From contig JBEKZL010000242.1 of assembly GCA_049509915.1 (NCBI GenBank), positions 1-11,120 on the forward strand: DNA of 11,120 nucleotides, read 5' to 3'. Shown here in pieces: positions 6,352 through 11,120 of the stretch (its first letter is position 1; every line of letters begins with the position of its first letter). The notes under the pieces were generated by a model that was not told the origin of the DNA, did not search any database, and worked only from the letters and a program-made list of their open reading frames with translations. The translations under genes and the position numbers were made by a program. The DNA comes from JBEKYD01 sp049509915 (lineage in GTDB: Bacteria; Acidobacteriota; Terriglobia; Bryobacterales; Bryobacteraceae).

Positions 6352-6357
6352 ATTGTA
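6352..6357 (-). promoter_or_regulatory. -10-like TACAAT just upstream of fabZ
   Basis: On the minus strand TACAAT (5 of 6 to TATAAT) ends 10 nt before the fabZ ATG. No good -35 lies 15-19 nt further up. If used, transcription would start about 3-5 nt before the start codon, giving a nearly leaderless message, which agrees with the lack of a ribosome binding site. A similar arrangement precedes two other genes here (6904-6909 and 9254-9259). Confidence 0.35.
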
Positions 6358-6394
6358 GCGCGAGTGACGGATTGAAGTTCACGGTTTTCGCCGA

Positions 6395-6470
6395 GTGGGA
6401 CAGGCCTCCTGGCCTGTCGGCGGCTGGAAGAGCCGCTCGCGGCTGCGACAGGCCGGGAGGCCTGTCCCAC
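6395..6470. repeat. Nested 76-bp double hairpin between thioesterase and fabZ
   Basis: Two 24-bp arms, 6395-6418 and 6447-6470, are reverse complements with one mismatch. Each arm is also a hairpin by itself: GACAGGCC-TCCT-GGCCTGTC (6399-6418) and GACAGGCC-GGGA-GGCCTGTC (6447-6466). The 28-nt centre contains a third hairpin, GCGGCT-GGAAG-AGCCGC (6420-6436). RNA or single-stranded DNA could therefore switch between one long cruciform stem and three short hairpins. It begins 10 nt after the thioesterase stop and has no U-tract, so it is not a classical terminator; a dispersed palindromic element is more likely. Confidence 0.75.
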
Positions 6471-6479
6471 GCACTTAGC

Positions 6480-6896
6480 CTACGCCTCCTCGGCCACCGA
6501 GAAGCGGGCGCGGACATCGGGGCCGACGCTGGCCGGCTTTCCGGTAGCGGCGTCGATGGGGCACCACAGGGTGCGAGCTTTCGCCAGCAGGCAGCGATCG
6601 CTCTCGCGCAGCAATTCGGTATGCCGTTCGAAACGGATCCGGCTGGCGGTCCCGACCCAGGTCTTGGCAACGATCCGGTCCCCCAAATAGGCGGGATGTT
6701 TGTAATCGATCTCGTGGCGCACGACGATCCACCAGAGGCGGGCTTGTTCCGCGGCGGACGCGACGGTCCTCCAGTGGGCGACGGCGACGTCCTGCACCCA
6801 GCGCAGATAGGCGACGTTGTTGACGTGACCAAGCTCGTCGATATCGGCGGGTTCCACCGGCAGGGTGAGTTCGAACGGCGATGTTTCCGTGTTCAT
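6480..6896 (-). CDS. YbgC/FadM-like acyl-CoA thioesterase
   Basis: A single hot-dog domain thioesterase of the 4-hydroxybenzoyl-CoA type, 138 aa, expected to hydrolyse acyl-CoA or acyl-ACP thioesters in the cytoplasm. The signature D18-x-D20-x2-G23-H24-V-N-N with Tyr30 is intact (DIDELGHVNNVAYLRW), and Asp18 or Asp20 is the usual catalytic acid. HEIDYKHPAYLGDRI (61-75) and RFERHTELL (88-96) are also typical. The frame is open far upstream, but that part is antisense to the oppositely oriented OsmC gene; the ATG at 6896 is the only methionine before the motif. AAAAGG abuts this ATG, too close for a normal ribosome binding site. It is divergent from OsmC and 138 nt from fabZ. The substrate is unknown; proximity to lipid A genes hints at acyl recycling. 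Confidence 0.92.
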   Translation of the reverse strand: MNTETSPFELTLPVEPADIDELGHVNNVAYLRWVQDVAVAHWRTVASAAEQARLWWIVVRHEIDYKHPAYLGDRIVAKTWVGTASRIRFERHTELLRESDRCLLAKARTLWCPIDAATGKPASVGPDVRARFSVAEEA

Positions 6897-6903
6897 CCTT
6901 TTC

Positions 6904-6909
6904 AGTATG
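6904..6909 (-). promoter_or_regulatory. -10-like CATACT upstream of the thioesterase
   Basis: CATACT on the minus strand ends 7 nt before the thioesterase ATG. No -35 is evident, and a small dyad, GGGTT-N5-AACCC (6911-6925), lies immediately upstream in the divergent intergenic region and could be an operator. Weak evidence on its own; listed because the spacing matches two other genes in the window. Confidence 0.25.
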
Positions 6910-6995
6910 GGGGTTTGGCGAACCCTCGTGGCCCGTGAGCCGATTTTGTCACCTTCTCGCGCGGATTGAATCCTTATGGGCAGGAAGAAAAACGG

Positions 6996-7403
6996 ATGGA
7001 AGTATCGGCAAGATATCTGCGGGACTCGAAGTTTGAAGTGGCCGCCCGAGGCCATCGGGCGATTTGCGACCAGCCGGTCGAGAACGGCGGCTCGGACACC
7101 GGCATGACGCCGCCGGAGTTTCTTTTGGCGTCGCTGGCGACCTGCGCGGCCTACTACGCGGCTCAATACCTGAAGACCCGCCAACTGGCCGCCGAGGATT
7201 TGACCGTGCAGGTCGTGGCGGAGAAAGCCGCGCAGCCGGCCCGCCTGAGCTCGTTTCAAATCGAGGTGACGGTTCCCGGCCTCGGCGATCGTCACCGGGC
7301 AGGCATTCTGCGCGCGGTGAAGGCCTGTTTGATTCACAACACGCTGGTGGGAGGGCCGAGTATCGAAATCGCCATCCTCACGCCGGCGGCCGCCGAGGTC
7401 TAG
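6996..7403 (+). CDS. OsmC family thiol peroxidase-like protein
   Basis: An OsmC/Ohr superfamily protein, 135 aa from the ATG at 6996. This start has a good ribosome binding site (AGGAAG, 6982-6987, 8 nt upstream); a TTG at 6966 in frame is less likely. OsmC and Ohr are cytoplasmic peroxidases that reduce organic hydroperoxides with a cysteine pair. Both cysteines are present: Cys50 in LLASLATCAAYYAAQYL, in the central helix, and Cys111 in VKACLIHNTL. The block NGGSDTGMTPPEFLLASLATC, here residues 30-50, is characteristic of the superfamily. It is closer to the general OsmC/YhfA group than to Ohr, so the substrate is open. It lies 39 nt upstream of an ECF sigma gene on the same strand, which suggests a redox-stress unit. 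Confidence 0.93.
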   Translation: MEVSARYLRDSKFEVAARGHRAICDQPVENGGSDTGMTPPEFLLASLATCAAYYAAQYLKTRQLAAEDLTVQVVAEKAAQPARLSSFQIEVTVPGLGDRHRAGILRAVKACLIHNTLVGGPSIEIAILTPAAAEV

Positions 7404-7418
7404 CCTGAACGGTATCGT

Positions 7419-7424
7419 TACAAT
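7419..7424 (+). promoter_or_regulatory. -10-like TACAAT before the ECF sigma gene
   Basis: TACAAT lies in the 39-nt gap between OsmC and the sigma gene, 18 nt before the TTG start. The -35 position is not convincing. If real, the sigma gene would have its own promoter with a leader of about 12 nt. It could equally be chance, with read-through from OsmC. Confidence 0.25.
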
Positions 7425-7442
7425 GAAAAGCGGTACCGGGTC

Positions 7443-8063
7443 TTGGAACGTGAAACCGAAGCCGAACTCGCGCGTCAATTGATGGCTGGAGCGCCGGAGG
7501 CGTTCGATCGGTTTGTGGAACACTTCCGGGAGAAGATTTTCCACTATAGCTGGCTGATGTGCGGCCACCGCGAGGACGCCGAGGAGGTGGCGCAGGAAAC
7601 CTTGCTGCGGGTGTTCGAGAGTTTCGACCGGCTACGCGAACCGGAGCGGGTGCGCTCCTGGGTATTTCGGATCGCCAAGAACGCCTGCCTGATGAAGCGG
7701 AGAAAGAGCGTCTTCGCTCCCTCCCGGGAACTTTCGCTCGACGACTTTCTGCCTGCTATGAACGATGGCGGCGGCCATGCAAAGATGGAGATCGCCGATT
7801 GGTCGCGGCTGCCGGATCGCCAGGCGCTCGATGCGGAAATGAAACAAGCGCTGGCCCGGGCCATCGGCGGGTTGCCGGAGAACTACCGCGCGGTCATCCT
7901 GTTGCGCGACGTGGAGGAGTTGTCGACGCTCGAAACCGCCCAGATCCTGGATTTGACCGAGGACGTCGTCAAGACGCGCTTGCACCGGGCGCGTTTGGCG
8001 GTCCGCCAGGAATTGGACGAATACCTGCGGAGCGGTGGCGGGAGGCTGCCCGGCCACACCTGA
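7443..8063 (+). CDS. ECF-type RNA polymerase sigma factor
   Basis: An extracytoplasmic-function sigma factor, 206 aa, with regions 2 and 4 only. Region 2 is about residues 8-82: ELARQLMAGAPEAFDRFVEHF, then GHREDAEEVAQETLLRVFESF (the DAEEVAQET core) and RVRSWVFRIAKNACLMKRRK. A linker of about 45 residues, longer than average, leads to region 4 (about 133-195) with LPENYRAVILLRDVEELSTLETAQ and the helix-turn-helix LDLTEDVVKTRLHRARLAVR. The start is TTG at 7443, because the frame has no ATG before 7482 and starting there would cut region 2. Its stop is 10 nt before the anti-sigma gene, so the pair is surely co-expressed. Target promoters are unknown. Confidence 0.94.
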   Translation: MERETEAELARQLMAGAPEAFDRFVEHFREKIFHYSWLMCGHREDAEEVAQETLLRVFESFDRLREPERVRSWVFRIAKNACLMKRRKSVFAPSRELSLDDFLPAMNDGGGHAKMEIADWSRLPDRQALDAEMKQALARAIGGLPENYRAVILLRDVEELSTLETAQILDLTEDVVKTRLHRARLAVRQELDEYLRSGGGRLPGHT

Positions 8064-8073
8064 GGAAAATAAG

Positions 8074-8367
8074 ATGGAGCCCGACGATCGCACCGAAAAA
8101 TGCAAGGAAGTCTTTTCCCTGCTGTCCGAGTACCTGAACCTGGAACTTCCACCCGACGCATGCCAGGAAATCGAGACTCACCTGGCCGGATGCCCGCCAT
8201 GCATCGAGTTCGCCGAGAGCCTGCGCAAGACGGTGGATTTATGCCATCGGTACCGGCCCAGCGAAATGCCCGAGCCGATCGGCAGCGAAGCCCGGGAGCG
8301 GCTGCTGGAAGCTTACCGGAAGATGCTGGAGGCGAGAAAAAGCGCGGATGCGGCCACCGCTCCCTGA
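8074..8367 (+). CDS. Zinc-finger (ZAS) anti-sigma factor
   Basis: A cytoplasmic anti-sigma factor, 97 aa, expected to hold the adjacent ECF sigma factor inactive. The ATG at 8074 has a ribosome binding site (GAGGAA, 8062-8067, overlapping the sigma stop). A GTG at 8035 in frame would overlap sigma and has no such support. The zinc-finger motif is Cys10, His36-x3-Cys40-x2-Cys43 (THLAGCPPC). This spacing equals that of RsrA of Streptomyces (Cys11, His37, Cys41, Cys44), which releases its sigma factor when oxidised. An extra Cys30 lies in the same helix region. There is no membrane segment; the remaining half is charged and helical. OsmC upstream makes a thiol-redox signal plausible, but many zinc anti-sigmas with this motif are not redox sensors. 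Confidence 0.87.
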   Translation: MEPDDRTEKCKEVFSLLSEYLNLELPPDACQEIETHLAGCPPCIEFAESLRKTVDLCHRYRPSEMPEPIGSEARERLLEAYRKMLEARKSADAATAP

Positions 8368-8412
8368 CAGTTCTCCCGTGCCCGAGTCAGAGCCGCGACT
8401 GTAAAGGAGCGG
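8357..8412. repeat. Inverted repeat of the same family as 4098-4168
   Basis: The arms are 8357-8371 (CCGCTCCCTGACAGT) and 8398-8412 (ACTGTAAAGGAGCGG), 15 bp with two mismatches, around a 26-nt centre. The right part, 8390-8412 (GAGCCGCGACTGTAAAGGAG plus CGG), aligns with 4142-4164 at 17 of 23 positions. The left arm covers the last codons and stop of the anti-sigma gene, so it may serve as a transcript end. Confidence 0.6.
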
Positions 8413-8479
8413 TTTCTTGCGATTGGAATGAATTCTCCCGACGGTAACTTGGTTCGGGTTCAGGGCAGGGTCGAAAAAC

Positions 8480-8533
8480 GCGCCGGGACGAGTCCCGGCG
8501 TGGCAGACTGAGAGTCCGCTCCACAATTTTCAT
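8480..8533. repeat. Dispersed 54-bp repeat, copy B
   Basis: Partner of 5029-5082 (46 of 54 identical, same orientation on the plus strand). Here the leading hairpin is perfect: CGCCGGGAC-GA-GTCCCGGCG (8481-8500). A second small stem, GACT-GAG-AGTC (8507-8517), follows. It lies in the gene-free stretch between the anti-sigma gene and the PEP-CTERM gene. Confidence 0.75.
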
Positions 8534-8642
8534 GAGCCTGCGAGGGCCGAAGGCCCCGCGACAGACCACGGAAAACGATGGTCTGCCCAGGTCTGCCCCA
8601 CTGGCAATAGTAAGCCTGGGCTTGAAGCCCGATTCACAAGGG
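8534..8642. other. Gene-free stretch with three short hairpins
   Basis: No gene is visible in 8368-8642. Beyond the two repeats listed, this part holds GGGCC-GAA-GGCCC (about 8544-8556), CAGACCA-N10-TGGTCTG (8562-8585) and GGGCTT-G-AAGCCC (8618-8630). The converging genes end on both sides, so some of these could act as transcript ends for the anti-sigma or the PEP-CTERM gene, but none has a T-run. Confidence 0.5.
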
Positions 8643-9245
8643 CTAGCGGGAAAAGGGTAGCCCGCCAGATTTGCGGCGCAGGCGGACACAGGCAGTGAGA
8701 GCCGCTAGGCCGACTGCCGTGGAGGCCCAGGTGACGGGCTCGGGGGTCGACGGCTCCGAGTCTGCCGAGCCGGAGATGAGGTCGCGGTTATCCGCGGAGC
8801 CGCAACAAAACTCCGCGGACGACAGGGATACCACCAGACTCGGGGAAGCGCCAGCATTGGTCAGATTGCTGGAAAAGTTTACTAGTAGTTCCCGCTCGTT
8901 GCTCTCGTCGTTCACCACGAGTTCGGCCAAGCTGAAGCCACCCCCGGAAAACGAGTCGACGGGCGTGTACGTAAACGCCGGGAAAAGCGAGGTGTCGCCG
9001 CCGCTCACGCTCAGCGAATAGCCGTCCAGGACGTCATTAATTGCATTGCTGTCGAACCCGAACCAGCCGGTGAGGGCACCGCCATCCGCAAAGGTGGCCG
9101 AAATATTCCAAATTATCGTACCCGCCGAGGCCTGGCCGCTGAATATCGACAGAAGGAACATGGCGGCCGCGGCGGGCGCGTAGGATAACCTTCGGCTCCT
9201 GTGAGCGGTGCCGCCGGGCGGCACGCCTCTCGGTTCAGGTCGCAT
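8643..9245 (-). CDS. PEP-CTERM sorting domain protein
   Basis: An exported protein with a C-terminal PEP-CTERM signal, recognised by an exosortase in the inner membrane, which cleaves it for attachment or secretion, often linked to exopolysaccharide. 200 aa. The N-terminus has a signal peptide: basic RSRRL, hydrophobic AAAAMFLLSIFSG, likely cleavage after QASA (about residue 41). The mature part is a Ser/Gly/Asn-rich beta domain with a Cys-Cys pair (EFCCG). The tail has TPEPVTWAST, a hydrophobic helix (AVGLAALTACV) and basic RLRRK, the classic PEP-helix-Arg order. The start ATG at 9245 is only about 2 nt after the predicted transcription start; GTG at 9224 (residue 8) is an alternative with GAGAGG next to it. 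No exosortase gene is visible. Function beyond export is unknown. Confidence 0.88.
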   Translation of the reverse strand: MRPEPRGVPPGGTAHRSRRLSYAPAAAAMFLLSIFSGQASAGTIIWNISATFADGGALTGWFGFDSNAINDVLDGYSLSVSGGDTSLFPAFTYTPVDSFSGGGFSLAELVVNDESNERELLVNFSSNLTNAGASPSLVVSLSSAEFCCGSADNRDLISGSADSEPSTPEPVTWASTAVGLAALTACVRLRRKSGGLPFSR

Positions 9246-9253
9246 ATATGGTA

Positions 9254-9281
9254 AGTATAGGTCTTTTTGTCGAAATTACAA
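9254..9281 (-). promoter_or_regulatory. Sigma-70-like promoter of the PEP-CTERM gene
   Basis: On the minus strand TTGTAA (9281-9276) is followed after 16 nt by TATACT (9259-9254), matching TTGACA/TATAAT at 4 and 5 of 6 positions. The surrounding DNA is AT-rich against a GC-rich background. The expected start of transcription, near 9247, almost coincides with the ATG at 9245, suggesting a leaderless message or a start codon further downstream. The rest of 9246-9381 shows nothing else. Confidence 0.55.
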
Positions 9282-9381
9282 CAACCCGGCGATGAAGGAT
9301 GGCGAAAGTACTATCGCCCACATCCGCTACCCGAAACTTGGCGCGGCGGCTACTGACCGTTTCACGAGCGATAGAAGGCCG

Positions 9382-10398
9382 CTACCTTGATGCGTACGAG
9401 CTGAGCACCTTCATGTAATTGGCGCGCTCGAAGGCGCGCGGCTGGGGGACCGAGTTGCGGCTCATGCTGCCTTGCATCTGCTTGATGGAATCGTATTCGT
9501 GTTCGCCCAACCAGACGAGCAGCTCGGTGGCGAGGGTATCGAGGTAGCTGATACCGCGCTTGAGCAGGGCGGAAGTCATCATGACCACTTTGGCACCGGC
9601 CATGACGGCTTTGACGACGTCGGTAGCCGAGTGGGCTCCGCCGGTCAACGCCAGGTCGGGTTTGACGTTGCCGTACAGCATCCCGATCCAGTGCAGGCGG
9701 AGCAGCAGCTCGTAGGGGGTGCTGAGCATCAGGTTGGGCACCACCTCCAGGGCTTCGAGGTCGAAATCGGGCTGGTAGAAGCGGTTGAACAGAACCAGGC
9801 CGTCGGCGCCGGCGGCTTCCAGTTTCTTGGCCATGTTGGCCATGTTGCTGAAATACGGTCCCAGCTTCACCGCCACGGGAATCCGCACCTCCGCTTTCAC
9901 CGCGCGAACCAGGTCGACGTAGGTGCGCTCGACTTGGTCCGCCGAAAGATCGGGATCGGTGGGGATGTAATAGACGTTTAGCTCGATGGCATCGGCGCCC
10001 GCCTGTTGCATCTGCTTGGCGTAGCCGACCCAGCCGCCCTTCGTGGCGCCGTTGAGGCTGGCGATAATCGGAATCTTGACGGCCTGTTTGCAGCGCGCAA
10101 TGTGGGCCAAATAGACTTCCGGCCCCATGACGCGGTGGGTGAGCTCGGGGAAGTGGGTGATCGACTCGGGAGAGAGCTCCGACCCCTCGGTCAGGAAGCG
10201 GTCGAGCTCGTCGCTTTCGAGCTCGATCTGCTCTTCGAACATGGAGGCCAGCACGACGGCCGCGGCGCCGGAATCCTCGATCCGGCGCACATTGCTTACT
10301 TCCTGGCACAGCGGCGAAGACGACGCCACCAGCGGATTCTTGAGCTTCAACCCGAGATAGGTTGTGGAAAGGTCGATGGTCTTGCTGAGGTCGATCAT
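9382..10398 (-). CDS. Dihydroorotate dehydrogenase-like flavoprotein coupled to PFOR
   Basis: An FMN-type TIM-barrel protein of the dihydroorotate dehydrogenase superfamily, 338 aa. Visible family blocks are LKNPLVASSSPL (19-30), IASLNGA (112-118), GADAIELNVYY (134-144), VAVKLGPYFSN (175-185), GADGLVLFNRF (197-207) and LTGGAHSATDVVKAVMAGAKVV (251-272), the phosphate-binding end. Classical DHODs carry a Cys or Ser base in an ELNxSCPN-type loop; here the loop reads ELNVYYIPTD, keeping Asn141 but no Cys or Ser. Pyrimidine synthesis is therefore doubtful. The ATG at 10398 overlaps the TGA of the upstream oxidoreductase gene by 4 nt, with a strong ribosome binding site (GGAGGTGA) inside that gene. 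Tight coupling to PFOR suggests a function in the same redox metabolism; substrate and partner are unknown. Confidence 0.88.
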   Translation of the reverse strand: MIDLSKTIDLSTTYLGLKLKNPLVASSSPLCQEVSNVRRIEDSGAAAVVLASMFEEQIELESDELDRFLTEGSELSPESITHFPELTHRVMGPEVYLAHIARCKQAVKIPIIASLNGATKGGWVGYAKQMQQAGADAIELNVYYIPTDPDLSADQVERTYVDLVRAVKAEVRIPVAVKLGPYFSNMANMAKKLEAAGADGLVLFNRFYQPDFDLEALEVVPNLMLSTPYELLLRLHWIGMLYGNVKPDLALTGGAHSATDVVKAVMAGAKVVMMTSALLKRGISYLDTLATELLVWLGEHEYDSIKQMQGSMSRNSVPQPRAFERANYMKVLSSYASR

Positions 10399-11120
10399 TT
10401 CTTCACCTCCTGCGGCGCGGCGAAACTCTCGTGCGCCAGATAGTCGTACAGCTTCCAGTGGGAAGCGACATCCTGCTTGGCCTCCTCCAGCAGCACGCGG
10501 GCGTGCTCCGGATTGCTCTTGACCAGCATGGTGTAGCGGGTTTCGTTGTAGATGTAATCCTTCAGCGGGATCGAGGGCGGACGCGAATCGAGCTGGAAGG
10601 GGTTCTTGCCCTGCGCCACCAGGTCGGGATTGTAGCGGAACAGCGGCCAGTAGCCGGAGTTGACGGCGGCTTTCTGCTGCTCCAGGCCGTAGGCCATGTC
10701 ATAGCCGTGGGCGATGCAATGGCTGTAGGCGATAATGAGCGACGGCCCGTTGAAGGCCTCGGCTTCGAGGAAGGACTTGACGGTGTGCATGTCGCCAGCG
10801 CCCATGGCCACGCGCGCCACGTACACGCTGCCGTAGCTGACCGCCATCATGGCGAGGTCCTTCTTGCCGACCGGCTTGCCGGCGGCGGCGAACTTCGCCA
10901 CCGCGCCGCGCGGAGTGGACTTGGAGGCCTGGCCGCCGGTGTTGGAGTAGACTTCGGTATCGAGCACCAGCACGTTGACGTTGCGGCCGGAAGCGAGTAC
11001 GTGATCGAGGCCGCCGTAGCCGATGTCGTACGCCCAGCCGTCGCCGCCCAGAATCCAGACGCTCTTCTTGACCAGCGAATCGGCCATGGCCGCCAGGTTG
11101 CGCGCCTCCAGGGTGACGAC
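10395..11120 (-). CDS. nifJ: Pyruvate:ferredoxin oxidoreductase, C-terminal part
   Basis: The last 241 residues of a pyruvate:ferredoxin (flavodoxin) oxidoreductase; the gene continues beyond the right edge and the full protein is usually about 1,170-1,200 aa. The enzyme decarboxylates pyruvate to acetyl-CoA and passes electrons to ferredoxin through thiamine diphosphate and iron-sulfur clusters. The visible part is the thiamine diphosphate-binding domain: WILGGDGWAYDIGYGGLDHV, the GDG motif, followed by LVLDTEVYSNTGGQASKSTP, then FNGPSLIIAYSHCIAHG, which includes the conserved Cys near the cluster. The C-terminal YWPLFRYNP and the final extension are also typical. Its stop overlaps the next gene by 4 nt. 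An anaerobic or microaerobic lifestyle phase is suggested, but the gene also occurs in aerobes. An oxygen-tolerant, NADP-linked variant is not excluded. Confidence 0.94.
   Translation of the reverse strand, partial: VVTLEARNLAAMADSLVKKSVWILGGDGWAYDIGYGGLDHVLASGRNVNVLVLDTEVYSNTGGQASKSTPRGAVAKFAAAGKPVGKKDLAMMAVSYGSVYVARVAMGAGDMHTVKSFLEAEAFNGPSLIIAYSHCIAHGYDMAYGLEQQKAAVNSGYWPLFRYNPDLVAQGKNPFQLDSRPPSIPLKDYIYNETRYTMLVKSNPEHARVLLEEAKQDVASHWKLYDYLAHESFAAPQEVKK

Noticed and set aside
6342..6470. N-terminal extension of fabZ
   Set aside because: The extra 43 residues are read out of the double-hairpin repeat and are absent from the family; ATG 6341 fits FabZ exactly.
5136..6938. 600-codon open frame on the plus strand
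   Set aside because: It runs antisense through lpxA, fabZ and the thioesterase. Its product is His/Gly/Asp-rich without any domain, as expected for the complement of GC-rich coding sequence.
6897..7568. Long minus-strand extension of the thioesterase frame upstream of 6896
   Set aside because: It is exactly antisense to the OsmC gene and the start of the ECF sigma gene, both of which have strong family matches; the hot-dog domain starts at the ATG at 6896.
8035..8073. GTG start giving a 13-residue longer anti-sigma factor
   Set aside because: It would overlap the sigma gene without a ribosome binding site, while ATG 8074 has GAGGAA at the right distance.
8368..8642. Possible CRISPR array or small RNA gene
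   Set aside because: The hairpins differ from each other and there is no regular repeat-spacer pattern, promoter or T-run terminator.

Overview
The window is high-GC bacterial chromosome with dense coding, mostly on the minus strand. The gene set points to a Gram-negative didermic bacterium: lipid A genes (fabZ, lpxA, lpxI), a TonB energy transducer and a PEP-CTERM surface protein. The use of LpxI rather than LpxH, PEP-CTERM sorting, a pyruvate:ferredoxin oxidoreductase and several GC-rich intergenic repeat families fit Acidobacteriota (a Solibacter/Bryobacter-like lineage) best. That placement is inferred from gene content and feel, not from a marker gene.

Layout from left to right. Positions 1-1646 (minus) hold a left-truncated pirin gene and, upstream of it, a FliA/WhiG-type sigma factor. 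Positions 1852-6341 (minus) hold what looks like one lipid A/cell-envelope operon, read from right to left: fabZ, lpxA, lpxI, a Gfo/Idh/MocA oxidoreductase, tonB and a tiny two-helix membrane protein (53 aa, 1852-2013) that sits 2 nt after tonB. The oxidoreductase next to lpxA/lpxI is a candidate GnnA, which would imply 3-amino-GlcNAc lipid A. Positions 6480-6896 (minus) hold a hot-dog thioesterase, separated from fabZ by an elaborate double hairpin. Positions 6996-8367 (plus) hold an OsmC-like thiol peroxidase, an ECF sigma factor and a zinc-finger anti-sigma factor whose Cys/His spacing equals that of the redox sensor RsrA. Positions 8368-8642 are gene-free and packed with repeats and hairpins. 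Positions 8643-9245 (minus) hold a PEP-CTERM exported protein with a recognisable promoter. Positions 9382-11120 (minus) hold a dihydroorotate-dehydrogenase-like flavoprotein overlapping by 4 nt the end of a pyruvate:ferredoxin oxidoreductase gene that runs off the right edge.

I found no CRISPR array, tRNA, rRNA, transposase or phage gene. No complete unknown system stands out. The observations most worth a second look are the hidden mini-protein coupled to tonB, a tandem operator-like array before the sigma gene, the repeat families that punctuate the lipid A operon, the putative GnnA, the RsrA-like redox switch next to OsmC, and the DHOD-like protein that lacks the catalytic Cys/Ser loop yet is coupled to PFOR.
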